Origin: Corallincola holothuriorum
GTDB taxonomy: Bacteria > Pseudomonadota > Gammaproteobacteria > Enterobacterales > Neiellaceae
Direction: 5' to 3'
Assembly: GCF_003336225.1 (NCBI RefSeq)
Contig: NZ_QPID01000007.1
Span: 1-64,000, forward strand
DNA: 64,000 nt
Part shown: positions 52,246 through 62,280 of the stretch, in pieces
Position numbering within the stretch: position 1 is the stretch's first letter
Layout of the letters: the number at the start of each line of letters is the position of its first letter
Program-made: the position numbers and the translations under genes
Notes under the pieces: generated by a model
The model's database searches: none
What the model saw: the letters and a program-made list of their open reading frames with translations, nothing else
Told to the model about the DNA's origin: nothing

Positions 52246-53467
52246 GCCAAGCGACACTCTGGGTAAACGCTTGCTCCATGCTGTGAATAATATCCGCTCT
52301 ATCGACCATTAGGCGTTTGTTTTCGCGGCTTGCGTTAAGCATGCGTTTGATATCATCCTCAGGAAACTGCTCGTCCGCTTCCATACCCACAGCTAACATC
52401 GGCACTCTGCACTTTCGTGATAGAAGCCCCTGACGCACCAAAGAGAATGTTTGCGCTTTTACAGCAAAGTTACTTATCTCTTTTACATCAGTGTAGAGGC
52501 GGGAGGCTATCTGATCCTTGAGCATCGGCGACAACATTGACGTCATCCGCCCATTGACAAATAACTCGTGCAGCGGGCCGCCAATGTTCACCACGGCCTT
52601 AAGTAAATCAGGCTTAAGATAAGCAAGGCGTGTAGCAATGTTCCCGCCCATTCGCAAACCGATCATCGCGACTTTCTTATCATCAACCCAAGGGCATGAT
52701 GGCAAAAACTCAAGGACGGCTTGATGTAAACGCGAGATATCCTCGTTAATTGGCCAGCGTTCACTGTAACCAACTCCAGGCATATCCACCGTCAACATAG
52801 CAAAACCGGCGGGGCGTAAGACATCGTCGAAAAGATGAAAAAAACCGTTCTGCAACACATCGCCACCACCACACACAATCACCACTGGCGGTGGAAAGTC
52901 GTCATGCGGAAGGTGAAGACTGGCGATAATCTTCTGGCCCTTGTAAGGCACCTCTAGCACCCGCAAGGGACAAGGAAACCAGCGCCCCGCTTCACGGTAC
53001 GCATGGTTAGATCGGACACGGGCTTCTTGGGCTAGCTGATCACCTCGCAGATGAGGGTAACTAGCAATGGTGTAATAGAGCGAAGCGCGCAACAGGTGGT
53101 CACGGGCAGCAAAATGATCGCTAGCTACGACCTCTTTGGCCAGCGCCTGACAACGTGCGGCTTCCTGGCTCCATTCAAACACCCAGTTTCCGGGACGAAA
53201 CCCTTCAACGGTGTCGAGCAAAGCATCAAAACTACGGGGGTTATCCGACGCCGCAATTTTCGCCAGCACTTCCTGAACCACAATCGGGTCTGCCCCAGCC
53301 ATGATCCAACGCAGGAACCTATGCTCACGGTACCAATGTAACCCCTCTGGTGGGATCCAACTTTTATCACGCGCACCGCTGACCGTCGATGTTTCAGCTA
53401 CCCTACTCCGTTGCACACCCACTCTTGCGGCAACATTGTCTTCCTTCATATCCATCATCGACGTCAT
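52226..53467 (-). CDS. frsA: FrsA, alpha/beta-hydrolase-fold protein
   Basis: 413 residues from ATG 53467 (AGGAG 8 bases upstream); the longer frame to 53554 overlaps gpt. The normal FrsA length is 414. It has an alpha/beta hydrolase fold with VVIVCGGGDVLQ and the elbow IGLRMGGN, where the usual nucleophile Ser is Arg, as in E. coli FrsA (GFRFG). FrsA was first described as a fermentation/respiration switch protein; its enzymatic role is disputed. It follows gpt by 20 bases, and its 3' end overlaps the convergent GGDEF gene by 20 bases. Confidence 0.92.
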   Translation of the reverse strand: MTSMMDMKEDNVAARVGVQRSRVAETSTVSGARDKSWIPPEGLHWYREHRFLRWIMAGADPIVVQEVLAKIAASDNPRSFDALLDTVEGFRPGNWVFEWSQEAARCQALAKEVVASDHFAARDHLLRASLYYTIASYPHLRGDQLAQEARVRSNHAYREAGRWFPCPLRVLEVPYKGQKIIASLHLPHDDFPPPVVIVCGGGDVLQNGFFHLFDDVLRPAGFAMLTVDMPGVGYSERWPINEDISRLHQAVLEFLPSCPWVDDKKVAMIGLRMGGNIATRLAYLKPDLLKAVVNIGGPLHELFVNGRMTSMLSPMLKDQIASRLYTDVKEISNFAVKAQTFSLVRQGLLSRKCRVPMLAVGMEADEQFPEDDIKRMLNASRENKRLMVDRADIIHSMEQAFTQSVAWLKPYLT

Positions 53468-53487
53468 AACTTTTGCTCCTGAATAGG

Positions 53488-53967
53488 CTACGCTTCCGAT
53501 TCCGCAATTGGTGCAATGTAATTTAGCTGCATATCCCAAGGGAACTGGATCCAAGTATCTTGCTCCACATCGGCAACATACTCATCCACTAAAGGGCTGC
53601 CCTGAGGCTTAGCATATACAGTCACAAATTTGGCTTTAGGGAACATTTCGCGGATCGCTTTCGCGGTTTCGCCAGTATCAACCAAATCATCAACCACTAA
53701 GAAACCTTCACCGTCAGAGGTCTCTGCACCCTTCAGCACTTTTAGTTCACGCTGCGAGTCATGGTCATAACTGGAGATACAAACGGTGTCGATATAGCGA
53801 ATATTCAACTCTCGCGCCAAAATCCCCGCAGGAACCAGGCCACCACGCGTCACTGCGATAATGCCTTTCCATTGGTCAGCAGGCAGCTGACGCAACGCCA
53901 ATTCTCTGGTGGCACGATGAAACTCTTCCCATGAGACAAAAAATTCTTTGTTGGTTTTAAAACTCAT
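53488..53967 (-). CDS. gpt: Xanthine-guanine phosphoribosyltransferase
   Basis: 159 residues. Purine salvage enzyme making GMP and XMP from the bases and PRPP. The PRPP loop is [31 protein letters not shown] and WIQFPWD are typical of bacterial Gpt. Between the purine permease (26-base gap) and frsA, so uptake and salvage are co-transcribed. Confidence 0.97.
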   Translation of the reverse strand: MSFKTNKEFFVSWEEFHRATRELALRQLPADQWKGIIAVTRGGLVPAGILARELNIRYIDTVCISSYDHDSQRELKVLKGAETSDGEGFLVVDDLVDTGETAKAIREMFPKAKFVTVYAKPQGSPLVDEYVADVEQDTWIQFPWDMQLNYIAPIAESEA

Positions 53968-53993
53968 AGCGTCCTCTTGATCGCAGTGTTCTA

Positions 53994-55292
53994 TTAGTGA
54001 GGGACGAAAGCCAGCTTAATCACTGACAAAATAGCCAATACCCAGATAGCAACATTGACCTCTTTATGACGGCCACTAAGTACCTTAATAACTGCGTAGC
54101 TGATAAAGCCCAAGGCAATACCATTCGCAATAGAAAAAGTAAGAGGCATCAACACGGCTACCACTGCAGCAGGCGCTGACTCAGTCAGGTCATCCCACTT
54201 CACATTAGCTAAGCCAGAAAGCATCAGTACTGAAACGTAAAATAGTGCAGCGGCGGTCGCGTACGCGGGCACCATGCCAGCCAACGGTGCGAAAAACAGC
54301 GCCAGCAAAAACAAGATACCAACCACTACGGCTGTCAGTCCTGTCCGACCACCCTCTTCTACACCCGCACCACTTTCAATATAGCTTGTCGTACTTGAAG
54401 TACCCAGAACAGCACCGGCAACTGTCGCTGAGGAGTCGGCCAGCAGCGCTTTACTTAAACGCGGAAGGTTGCCTTTCTCATCAGTTAAGTTACCGCGCTG
54501 AGCAACGGCTGTGAGGGTGCCAGCGGTATCAAATAGATCAACAAACAAAAAGGCGAAAATCACACTGATCATAGCAACATCAAACGCCCCCGCTATATCG
54601 AGCTGAGCAAACGTCGGCGCAATAGAAGGCGGCATAGAAACAAGACCATGATAAACCTGCTTGTCATCAAACAGGAATGAGATCGCAGTGATAGCAAGGA
54701 TCGCGATCATGACACCGCCTTTTACCTTACGATACTCTAGGGCAACGATGAGGAAGAAGCCAAGCGTAGCAAGGATCACTCCAGGTGTTTTGACGTCACC
54801 AAGGGTTACTAACGTGGCACCGTGATCAACAATAATCCCCGCGTTTTTGAGTGCGATAAGGCCCAGAAACAAACCAATACCGGCACCAATGCCGACCCTT
54901 AACACCTGCGGAATGGAGTTGATTATCCACTCGCGTATCTTAAATAAGCTAAGCAGGACAAAAAGAACACCAGACAGGAATACCGCACCCAATGCGACTT
55001 CCCAGCTTTTACCCATACCCATCACAACGGTAAACGTGAAAAAGGCATTCAACCCCATGCCAGGCGCCTGTGCGATAGGATAATTAGCCAACAAGCCCAT
55101 GATGAAACAACCAATGGCAGCGGCGAGACAGGTAGCAACAAACACCGCTCCCTTGTCCATGCCAGCCAGTTCCAAAATATTAGGGTTCACAAAAACAATG
55201 TATGCCATTGTCAGGAACGTCGTAATTCCGGCAACCACCTCAGTTTTCACACTGGTCTTGTGGGCCTTAAGTTGGAACAACTTCTCCAGCAT
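53994..55292 (-). CDS. NCS2-family purine permease (AzgA-like)
   Basis: 432 residues, about 12-13 membrane helices. Family motifs: [33 protein letters not shown] and [16 protein letters not shown]. Members move adenine, guanine or hypoxanthine by proton symport; co-transcription with gpt favours guanine/hypoxanthine here, which is inference. The leader upstream holds a terminator-like element. Confidence 0.93.
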   Translation of the reverse strand: MLEKLFQLKAHKTSVKTEVVAGITTFLTMAYIVFVNPNILELAGMDKGAVFVATCLAAAIGCFIMGLLANYPIAQAPGMGLNAFFTFTVVMGMGKSWEVALGAVFLSGVLFVLLSLFKIREWIINSIPQVLRVGIGAGIGLFLGLIALKNAGIIVDHGATLVTLGDVKTPGVILATLGFFLIVALEYRKVKGGVMIAILAITAISFLFDDKQVYHGLVSMPPSIAPTFAQLDIAGAFDVAMISVIFAFLFVDLFDTAGTLTAVAQRGNLTDEKGNLPRLSKALLADSSATVAGAVLGTSSTTSYIESGAGVEEGGRTGLTAVVVGILFLLALFFAPLAGMVPAYATAAALFYVSVLMLSGLANVKWDDLTESAPAAVVAVLMPLTFSIANGIALGFISYAVIKVLSGRHKEVNVAIWVLAILSVIKLAFVPH

Positions 55293-55322
55293 CGTCTGCT
55301 TCCTGTTCTGTCTTTAAGTTAT

Positions 55323-55343
55323 AAAAAAATCCCGGCAACCGGA
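55323..55343 (-). promoter_or_regulatory. Terminator-like element in the leader of the purine operon
   Basis: On the minus strand CCGG-TTG-CCGG (55332-55342) is followed at once by seven Ts (55323-55329), about 30 bases before the permease start and just upstream of its AGGAAG ribosome binding site. No upstream gene needs a terminator here, so it may act as an attenuator. A CGATCC / GGATCG pair (55377-55382, 55409-55414) lies further upstream in the leader. The short stem is a weakness. Confidence 0.5.
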
Positions 55344-55494
55344 GGCTGTCAGGTTTGTTATTCGTTTTAATATGTGCGATCCAAACGTGTAGATTTAGAT
55401 ATAGATGAGGATCGAATGTTTCGCGAGCGTAATAAAACACATCGCTGATGGTGCGCCATTATCGCGATCTAGCCGTGAGCTTCAATAGGCACGC

Positions 55495-55508
55495 TTGACA
55501 TGTGTCAA
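55495..55508. promoter_or_regulatory. Inverted repeat TTGACA-TG-TGTCAA
   Basis: Six-base arms around TG in the region between the purine permease and pepD. Possible operator for a dimeric regulator; the left arm is also a perfect -35 hexamer. No obvious -10 follows at 17 bases. Confidence 0.4.
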
Positions 55509-55739
55509 CAAAGGCCAAAAGATGCTCCCTTTTGCTTAACGATAAAACAAAGCATAGCCAACCAAAAGCCACCCACGCAGACCCAAATAAACACTAGCAA
55601 AGTAAGCCAACAAGCGATGGGTGTTCACCAAAGTAAACACCCTCTTAACCACAGAGATGGCTCATCCCTCTGGTTCAATGATCAAGGGTTACGTAGAATC
55701 GATCTAAATGGCACACAGAGAGCCAGTTAGGAGCCTCCA

Positions 55740-57197
55740 GTGAAACAATTAGAAACCAGCAATGCCGGGCCTGTTTGGCATTTTTTCTCACAGATTTGCG
55801 CTATTCCCCACCCATCAAAACATGAACAACAATTGTCACTCTGGATCCAGCATTGGGCAAGAGAGAAAGGCTTGGCAGTAGATGAAGATGCCACAGGCAA
55901 CTTAAAGATATCTAAACCCGCCACAGCAGGCATGGAAAATCGAGCAGGCGTGGTGATGCAGGCTCACCTGGATATGGTGCCACAAAAAAATAGTGACAGT
56001 ACCCATGACTTTGTCACGGATCCGATCCGCCCTTACATTGATGGCGAATGGGTCACTGCCGATGGCACCACGTTAGGTGCGGACAATGGCATAGGTATGG
56101 CTTCTGCCCTGGCCATACTGGACAGTGACGATGTTCCCCATGGCCCACTCGAAGTGCTGCTAACGATTGATGAAGAAGCCGGCATGACGGGCGCCTTTAA
56201 CCTGCAACCAGGCTGGTTTAACGGCAAAATCCTGATCAACACCGATTCAGAGCAAAACGGTGAAGTCTATATGGGCTGCGCTGGCGGTGTTGATGCCAAC
56301 TTCAATTTACCGATAGAGCGGGAAGTTGCATCAGGCCAGATGGCAGCAATGAAGTTTGAGCTGCGAGGGCTCAAAGGCGGCCACTCAGGTTGTGATATCC
56401 ACCTTGGTCGCGGTACAGCAAACCAACTAATGGCACAACTGCTTCGACATATAGGCCAACAGCACACGCTGCAGGTGAGCAACTTTAGCGGTGGTAGCCT
56501 GCGCAACGCCATCGCCCGTGAAGCAGATTGTGAACTGTGGGTGTTCGCTACAGAGCAGGATGAGATACAAGTTAAAGCAGAGGCTTTTTTCAGTCAGCAT
56601 CAACAGCTGTTATCAGTAAAAGAGCCGACCATGAGCCTCGCCGTCAGCCGGGTGAGCAGCGACACTGTGCCACTGTCTCAGACCAGTAGCCAACAACTGA
56701 TAAATTTACTTTGCGCGCTGCCCCATGGCGTGGTTCGTATGAGTGATAGCATTGAAGGCGTGGTAGAAACCTCAACCAACCTAGGCGTTGTTCGGACAGA
56801 GGCAGATACGGTCTCTGTGCAATGCCTAATACGTTCGCTTAACGATACTGGCCGCCAGCAAATTGCTGAGCAACACGCAGCAATCGCCGAACTCAGCGGT
56901 GCCAGCGTTAGTTTTGATGGTGCTTACCCTGGATGGGAGCCGGATACCAACTCTATTGCCATGACCACGGTACGTGAAACCTACCAAGCGCTATTTGGCA
57001 AACTGCCAAACATTATGGTGATCCACGCAGGTCTCGAATGCGGCCTGTTTAAAGCGGCTTACCCTGATTGGGATATGGTATCCATTGGACCAACTATTCG
57101 CTTCCCTCACTCGCCAGATGAGAAAGTAGAAATAGCCAGTGTTGATGACTATTGGACACTGCTCAAAGGTGTACTCGCAGCGATCCCTGCGGCCTAA
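55740..57197 (+). CDS. pepD: Aminoacyl-histidine dipeptidase (peptidase D)
   Basis: 485 residues, as in E. coli PepD. An M20 zinc peptidase for Xaa-His and other dipeptides in the cytoplasm. Metal ligands in MQAHLDMVPQ, TLGADNGIG and IDEEAGMTGAF, and near the end the His/Glu of IHAGLECGLF. GTG start with AGGAG about 7 bases upstream. Monocistronic. Confidence 0.96.
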   Translation: MKQLETSNAGPVWHFFSQICAIPHPSKHEQQLSLWIQHWAREKGLAVDEDATGNLKISKPATAGMENRAGVVMQAHLDMVPQKNSDSTHDFVTDPIRPYIDGEWVTADGTTLGADNGIGMASALAILDSDDVPHGPLEVLLTIDEEAGMTGAFNLQPGWFNGKILINTDSEQNGEVYMGCAGGVDANFNLPIEREVASGQMAAMKFELRGLKGGHSGCDIHLGRGTANQLMAQLLRHIGQQHTLQVSNFSGGSLRNAIAREADCELWVFATEQDEIQVKAEAFFSQHQQLLSVKEPTMSLAVSRVSSDTVPLSQTSSQQLINLLCALPHGVVRMSDSIEGVVETSTNLGVVRTEADTVSVQCLIRSLNDTGRQQIAEQHAAIAELSGASVSFDGAYPGWEPDTNSIAMTTVRETYQALFGKLPNIMVIHAGLECGLFKAAYPDWDMVSIGPTIRFPHSPDEKVEIASVDDYWTLLKGVLAAIPAA

Positions 57198-57219
57198 CCT
57201 CTGCTCCCTAAGGCACACA

Positions 57220-57249
57220 AATAGGGCTTGGATTATTCCCAGCCCTATT
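57220..57249. terminator. Hairpin between pepD and dinB
   Basis: AATAGGGCT / AGCCCTATT arms with inner GG/CC pairs lie between two convergent genes. T runs on either side are weak, so termination is likely but not certain. Confidence 0.55.
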
Positions 57250-57278
57250 AATAGTTAAGGCATACAAAGCCACCGGCA

Positions 57279-58352
57279 TCACCACTCAAACTGTAACTGT
57301 TTGGCACCTTCTTTCACTTCCGGTAAACCAATATTGAGCCCCACTAAACGGATCCCTCTGCCTTCAGCCCGTGCATAAGCCTTCTTCAGTAGATCAAGAT
57401 ACAAGCTCTGTCTCACTTGCGACGTGGTTTGTTCAACCGTGGTTTGTTGAAAGTCATCAAACTTTAGCTTCACACCCTGTTTATGGATCTGGCGTTTGGG
57501 ATCATGTTTATCTAAGCGTTGTAGCAGTTCAGGTAGCAGATTAGCTGCAACCTCCTGACACTGTTGAAAAGTAGATATATCTTTACTCAATGTTGTTTCG
57601 ACACCGACTGAGCGACGCACATGAGTTCCATCCACCGGACGGTTATCTATACCAAAGCTTCTTTGCCATAAAGCTTCGCCAAATCGACCGACTAGCTGCA
57701 CTATTTCATCCACGCTTTTTTCTCGACAATCCGCCGTGGTTCTCAACCCCATATCTGCCAACCGTTGCTCGGTTACCGGCCCGACTCCAGGGATCTTGCG
57801 CAACGGCAACGCTGCAACAAACGCCTCCACCCCATCAGGTGGAACAATACAGATGCCATTGGGCTTGTTCTCGTCGCTGGCTATTTTGGCAATAAATTTA
57901 TTAGGAGCAACTCCGGCCGAGGCTGTTAACCCCGTTTCATTGACGATCTCAGTGCGGATAGCTTCAGCAATCAGCGTCGCACTGCCATGGTGTGCTTGGC
58001 AATGAGTCACATCTAAATAAGCCTCATCCAGAGATAAAGGCTCGATAAGGTTGGTATAACGTTGAAAGATACTCTGGATATGCCGGGAAACCGACTTATA
58101 GGCATCAAAACGAGGCTTTACCAGAATCAGATTAGGACACTGACGTAATGCCGTCGCCGTGGCCATCGCAGAGCGCACACCAAAGCGACGGGCGCTATAG
58201 TTACAAGTGGCGATCACCCCTCGGCGATCAGATTGACCACCAACCGCTATCGGCTTATCTCGCCATTGCGGATTATCTCGCATCTCAACGGCGGCATAAA
58301 AACAATCCATATCGATATGAATGATCTTTCTTTGCAGTGTTGACTTCGCCAT
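57279..58352 (-). CDS. dinB: DNA polymerase IV
   Basis: 357 residues, Y-family lesion-bypass polymerase. Catalytic carboxylates in IHIDMDCFYAAVE and PLSLDEAYLDVT; helix-hairpin-helix PLRKIPGVGPVTEQRL. The C-terminal tail is short but ends in LQFEW, with no classic clamp-binding QxxLxLF seen; nearest is the end QLQFEW. A LexA box is 20 bases upstream of the ATG, so it is SOS-induced. Confidence 0.96.
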   Translation of the reverse strand: MAKSTLQRKIIHIDMDCFYAAVEMRDNPQWRDKPIAVGGQSDRRGVIATCNYSARRFGVRSAMATATALRQCPNLILVKPRFDAYKSVSRHIQSIFQRYTNLIEPLSLDEAYLDVTHCQAHHGSATLIAEAIRTEIVNETGLTASAGVAPNKFIAKIASDENKPNGICIVPPDGVEAFVAALPLRKIPGVGPVTEQRLADMGLRTTADCREKSVDEIVQLVGRFGEALWQRSFGIDNRPVDGTHVRRSVGVETTLSKDISTFQQCQEVAANLLPELLQRLDKHDPKRQIHKQGVKLKFDDFQQTTVEQTTSQVRQSLYLDLLKKAYARAEGRGIRLVGLNIGLPEVKEGAKQLQFEW

Positions 58353-58371
58353 CTCATTTAAACACTGAGCA

Positions 58372-58387
58372 CTGTATATAAAAACAG
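58372..58387. promoter_or_regulatory. LexA (SOS) box for dinB
   Basis: CTGTATATAAAAACAG, a full CTGT-N8-ACAG site in the consensus A+T-rich form, just upstream of dinB. Confidence 0.93.
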
Positions 58388-58444
58388 TATAATGGTTAGT
58401 CTAGGTTTACTCCAGTGCGCAATATAAAAACTATTAAAAATAAA

Positions 58445-58464
58445 AAAGCACCCGCAGGTGCTTT
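58445..58464 (-). terminator. Terminator of the nqr operon
   Basis: AAAGCACC / GGTGCTTT with CGCA loop, followed on the minus strand by a long T-rich run, 24 bases past nqrM. Confidence 0.88.
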
Positions 58465-58487
58465 AATCGAACAGCTATTAATCGCTA

Positions 58488-58712
58488 TTAGATAATCCGG
58501 TGCTTCTCGAGCATTTCGCGACGTCGTTCCTCTTTCGCTTCCCGCTTCCTGCGCTTCTCACAGGGCTCAGGGCAATCACAGACTTTATCCATCCCCAAAG
58601 CTGCGATACCACCACAACTGCCAGCGATCTTCTTACGTTGCAATAGGTAACCAATGGCCATTGCTGCAACAACGGTTAATAACAAGCCAAAGGTAAGTAA
58701 AAACACAGTCAT
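58488..58712 (-). CDS. nqrM: Na+-NQR maturation factor NqrM
   Basis: 74 residues from ATG 58712 (AAGGA about 10 bases upstream); a longer frame to 58781 lies inside apbE. One membrane helix (TVFLLTFGLLLTVVAAMAIGYL) and the conserved cysteines in AGSCGGI and DKVCDCPEPCEKR. NqrM helps deliver iron to the NqrD/NqrE site during assembly of the complex. Final gene of the operon, four bases after apbE. Confidence 0.94.
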   Translation of the reverse strand: MTVFLLTFGLLLTVVAAMAIGYLLQRKKIAGSCGGIAALGMDKVCDCPEPCEKRRKREAKEERRREMLEKHRII

Positions 58713-58716
58713 AATA

Positions 58717-59757
58717 CTAAGATCCTTGGGACGCCAAGTACTGCTCAAAATTTGGGCTAGTGTACTCCACAAAGCCATCATCCGTCTTTACGATCATCAA
58801 TACGGGTAACTGATGCTGCTCGGCAAACAAACGACCTTTTTCTGGCCCCATCACCATCAAAGCCGTAGCCAACCCATCTGCGGTCATACAACTTGAAGCG
58901 ATCACTGTCGCCGAGACCAAACGATGATTAATCGGGTGGCCAGTTTCGGGATCGATGGTATGAGAATAACGGATACCACCGTCTTCAAAATAGTTTCGAT
59001 AGTCACCAGACGTAGCAACCGCATTATCACCCGGCTCGATGATACGTTGTACCATACGTGACTGGGTATCAGGCTTTTCAACGGCAATACGCCACTTGTT
59101 ACCTTGCAGATTATGGCCACGGGTACGTAACTCGCCACCCACCTCAACCAAGTAGTTTCTATAACCCAAGCTATCAAGCAGGTCAGCAACGCTATCCACA
59201 CCATAGCCTTTAGCGATAGCGGATAGATCAACATAGAGATCCACTGCCGATTTTTGCAGTGAGAGTGCTGCGGTCACGGTTAACTGCTGATAACCCATTC
59301 GCGCTTTCGCCTCTGCGATTTCAGCAGCAGTTGGCGTCTCTTCGGGTCTGGCCTGGGGGCCAAACCCCCACAGATTGACCAACGGACCAATGGTGACGTC
59401 TAGCGCTCCCTTGGTCTGTTCACCAAGGCGCAATGCTTCCTTCACCACCTCGCTTGTGGCTGCAGATACAGTGAATGGCTGGAGTCCCCGGTACTGATTG
59501 AATCGACTCAGCTCAGAGTCTTGCCGATAGGTCGACATCTGATCGTTAACTAACTCAAGGCGCTGATCGATCTGCTTCTGTAACGCAGCGGTATCCTGGA
59601 GCGGGTTATCCACGACCAAAGTGATGTGGTAAAAGGTGCCCATGGTACTGCCAGCCAAACGCACCGCTTCAGGTGGCGTATGACTTGGACCGCAAGCTGA
59701 GATAAAAAAGGCCAGCCCAAACAGGGCCAGCCATTTTGTTAGTGATTGAATAGGCAT
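58717..59757 (-). CDS. apbE: FAD:protein FMN transferase ApbE
   Basis: 346 residues. Lipobox ISAC (Cys22), then an ApbE fold with STMGTFYHITL, LDVTIGPLVNLWGFGP, VDLSAIAKGYGVD, VEVGGELRTRG and SHTIDPETGHPI. In the periplasm, with Mg2+, it transfers FMN from FAD onto the threonines of NqrB and NqrC. Located 6 bases after nqrF, as expected. Confidence 0.96.
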   Translation of the reverse strand: MPIQSLTKWLALFGLAFFISACGPSHTPPEAVRLAGSTMGTFYHITLVVDNPLQDTAALQKQIDQRLELVNDQMSTYRQDSELSRFNQYRGLQPFTVSAATSEVVKEALRLGEQTKGALDVTIGPLVNLWGFGPQARPEETPTAAEIAEAKARMGYQQLTVTAALSLQKSAVDLYVDLSAIAKGYGVDSVADLLDSLGYRNYLVEVGGELRTRGHNLQGNKWRIAVEKPDTQSRMVQRIIEPGDNAVATSGDYRNYFEDGGIRYSHTIDPETGHPINHRLVSATVIASSCMTADGLATALMVMGPEKGRLFAEQHQLPVLMIVKTDDGFVEYTSPNFEQYLASQGS

Positions 59758-59763
59758 TCCTAT

Positions 59764-60987
59764 TTAACCACCAAAATCATCAAGCAGGATATTTTCATCC
59801 TCAACACCCAGATCTTTGAGCATGTTAATCACAGCAGCATTCATCACTGGAGGACCACACATGTAATACTCACAATCTTCAGGGGCTTCATGGTCTCGCA
59901 GGTAATTTTCAAACAATACGTTATGAATAAAACCTGTATACCCATCCCAATTATCTTCAGGCTGCGGATCTGACAGAGCGACATGCCACTGGAAATTCGG
60001 ATGCTCTTTCTGCAGCATATCGAAATCTTCCACATAGAACATTTCGCGCTTAGAGCGAGCACCATACCAGAAGCTCATCTTGCGCTTTGAATCAAGGCGA
60101 CGTAGCTGATCGAAGATATGGCTGCGCATAGGTGCCATACCCGCACCACCACCAACAAATACCATTTCGTTCTCAGTCTCTTTAGCGAAGAACTCACCAA
60201 ATGGACCTGAAATAGTGACCTTATCACCCGCTTTCAAGTTAAAGATGAATGATGACATCTTACCGCACGGCGCACTTGGGTTATTTGGCGGTGGCGTAGC
60301 AATACGCACGTTTAGCATAATGATGCCAAACTCTTCCGGATAGTTCGCCATTGAATAGGCGCGGATGGTCTCTTCATCAACCTTAGATTCGAGGTTGAAG
60401 AAGCCAAAACGCTCCCAGTCACCACGATACTCTTCATCCACTTCGAAGTCTTTGTACTTCACGTGGTGTGCAGGGGCTTCGATCTGAATATAACCACCGG
60501 CACGGAAAGGTACGCTTTCACCATCAGGAATTTTTAGCTTCAGCTCTTTAATGAAAGTCGCTTTGTTATCATTAGAGATAACCTCGCACTCCCACTTCTT
60601 AATACCGAAAACTTCCTCTTCCAGCTCAATCTTCATGTCCTGCTTCACATTGACCTGACAAGCCAAACGACAACCATGTTTGGCTTCCCGCTTAGTGATA
60701 TGGTCAAGCTCTGTTGGCAAGATATCTCCACCACCATCATGAATATCCACTCGGCACTGACCACATGAGCCACCACCACCACAAGCAGATGAGATGAAGA
60801 TGCCGGAATCAGCCAGCACATTGAGCAACTTGCCGCCAGCGGCAGCGGTAATACTTTTATCTGGGTCGTCATTAATGGAGATGACCACATCCCCAGAACT
60901 AACCAGTTTCGACTTGGCAAACAGGATCACAAACACCAGCGCCAAGACGATTAGCGTGAACATACTTACGCCAAGAACAATTTCCAT
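59764..60987 (-). CDS. nqrF: Na+-NQR subunit F (NADH dehydrogenase)
   Basis: 407 residues. N-terminal membrane helix (about 3-25), 2Fe-2S domain with [14 protein letters not shown] and the fourth Cys in [11 protein letters not shown] domain with [12 protein letters not shown], and NADH domain with [13 protein letters not shown] and the [11 protein letters not shown] end. Entry point of electrons from NADH in the sodium pump. Confidence 0.97.
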   Translation of the reverse strand: MEIVLGVSMFTLIVLALVFVILFAKSKLVSSGDVVISINDDPDKSITAAAGGKLLNVLADSGIFISSACGGGGSCGQCRVDIHDGGGDILPTELDHITKREAKHGCRLACQVNVKQDMKIELEEEVFGIKKWECEVISNDNKATFIKELKLKIPDGESVPFRAGGYIQIEAPAHHVKYKDFEVDEEYRGDWERFGFFNLESKVDEETIRAYSMANYPEEFGIIMLNVRIATPPPNNPSAPCGKMSSFIFNLKAGDKVTISGPFGEFFAKETENEMVFVGGGAGMAPMRSHIFDQLRRLDSKRKMSFWYGARSKREMFYVEDFDMLQKEHPNFQWHVALSDPQPEDNWDGYTGFIHNVLFENYLRDHEAPEDCEYYMCGPPVMNAAVINMLKDLGVEDENILLDDFGG

Positions 60988-61028
60988 CGTCTTTTCCTTA
61001 GTAACTTATCACCGTCACGCTATGTGAC

Positions 61029-61637
61029 TTAGAGTTGAACACCAGAGAAGGACATAAAGCCCAACGCCATCAAGCCAACAGTGATAAAGGTGATCCCCAA
61101 CCCACGTAACCCATCGGGTACGTCCGAATACTTCATTTTTTCACGAATGCCAGCAAGCGCAGTAATAGCCAGCGCCCAACCTACACCACTACCGAAGCCG
61201 TAAACCACAGATTCAGTGAAGTTGTAATCGCGCTCTACCATGAACATCACGCCACCAAAAATGGCACAGTTCACAGTAATCAACGGCAGGAAGATCCCTA
61301 GTGCGTTGTAGAGTGGCGGGAAGTATTTATCCAGCAACATCTCCAAGATCTGAACCAGGGCTGCAATCACACCGATATAGGTGATAAAACCCAAAAAGCT
61401 CAAGTCTGCTTCAGGTAGACCAGCCCATGCGAGCGCCCCTTCAGCCAACACAAAGTTATAAATCAGATTATTTACAGGAACTGCGATGGTCAGCACCACA
61501 ATCACTGCCACGCCAAGGCCCAATGAAGTTTTCACCTTTTTCGAGACGGCGAGGAAAGTACACATTCCCAAGAAGAATGCGAGTGCCATATTTTCAACGA
61601 ATACGGCACGAACCATTAAACTAATATAATGTTCCAT
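61029..61637 (-). CDS. nqrE: Na+-NQR subunit E
   Basis: 202 residues, six membrane helices. The conserved cysteines are in [13 protein letters not shown] and [12 protein letters not shown], which with those of NqrD hold the intramembrane iron centre. 10 bases after nqrD. Confidence 0.96.
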   Translation of the reverse strand: MEHYISLMVRAVFVENMALAFFLGMCTFLAVSKKVKTSLGLGVAVIVVLTIAVPVNNLIYNFVLAEGALAWAGLPEADLSFLGFITYIGVIAALVQILEMLLDKYFPPLYNALGIFLPLITVNCAIFGGVMFMVERDYNFTESVVYGFGSGVGWALAITALAGIREKMKYSDVPDGLRGLGITFITVGLMALGFMSFSGVQL

Positions 61638-61647
61638 TTTGCTTACC

Positions 61648-62280
61648 TCAGTCCTTCGCTTCGACCTGTTCAGGTTTGAATACCCGGATAGCCCAGATGA
61701 TCAAACCGATAATGAAGAACGCGGAAGGTGGCAACAGTAATAAACCGTTCGCCTGATACCAGCCACCATTGTTGATTAACGGCATGATCTCAAAGCCCAA
61801 CAAGCTACCGGAGCCCAGCAATTCACGGACCCCACCAACGGCAATCAAAATGAAGGAGTACCCCAAACCATTACCGATACCATCAAGGAAGCTCATCAAT
61901 GGCGGACTCTTCATGGCGTAGGCTTCAGCACGTCCCATCACAATACAGTTGGTGATGATCAAACCAACAAACACCGATAACTGTTTCGCCACATCATAAG
62001 CATATGCCTTGAGAATTTGGTCAACAACAATCACCAGTGAAGCAATGATGGTCATCTGTACGATGATCCGCACACTTGATGGAATGTGATTCCGAATAAC
62101 GGATACAAACAAGTTGGAGAATGCAGTTACCGCAGTCAATGCCAGAGACATAATAAGCGCAGTTTCCAGCTTACTGGTCACCGCTAAGGCGGAGCAAACA
62201 CCCAATACTTGCAATGCAATCGGGTTATTAGCAAAGACAGGACCAAACAGAACCTGCTTCATCTCTTTAACGTTAGCCAT
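61648..62280 (-). CDS. nqrD: Na+-NQR subunit D
   Basis: 210 residues, six membrane helices, inverted homologue of NqrE. Conserved Cys in [16 protein letters not shown] and [14 protein letters not shown]. The start overlaps the end of nqrC by 8 bases. Confidence 0.96.
   Translation of the reverse strand: MANVKEMKQVLFGPVFANNPIALQVLGVCSALAVTSKLETALIMSLALTAVTAFSNLFVSVIRNHIPSSVRIIVQMTIIASLVIVVDQILKAYAYDVAKQLSVFVGLIITNCIVMGRAEAYAMKSPPLMSFLDGIGNGLGYSFILIAVGGVRELLGSGSLLGFEIMPLINNGGWYQANGLLLLPPSAFFIIGLIIWAIRVFKPEQVEAKD

Noticed and set aside
55293-55430. Classic purine (xpt-type) riboswitch or PurR operator
   Set aside because: The conserved junction sequences of the purine riboswitch are missing, and the best PurR-like stretch (around ACACGTTTGG on the minus strand) matches too few of the 16 consensus positions.
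55500-55730. 76-codon + strand frame before pepD
   Set aside because: Polar, repetitive Gln/Lys/Pro composition, no ribosome binding site, no family likeness; probably the pepD leader.
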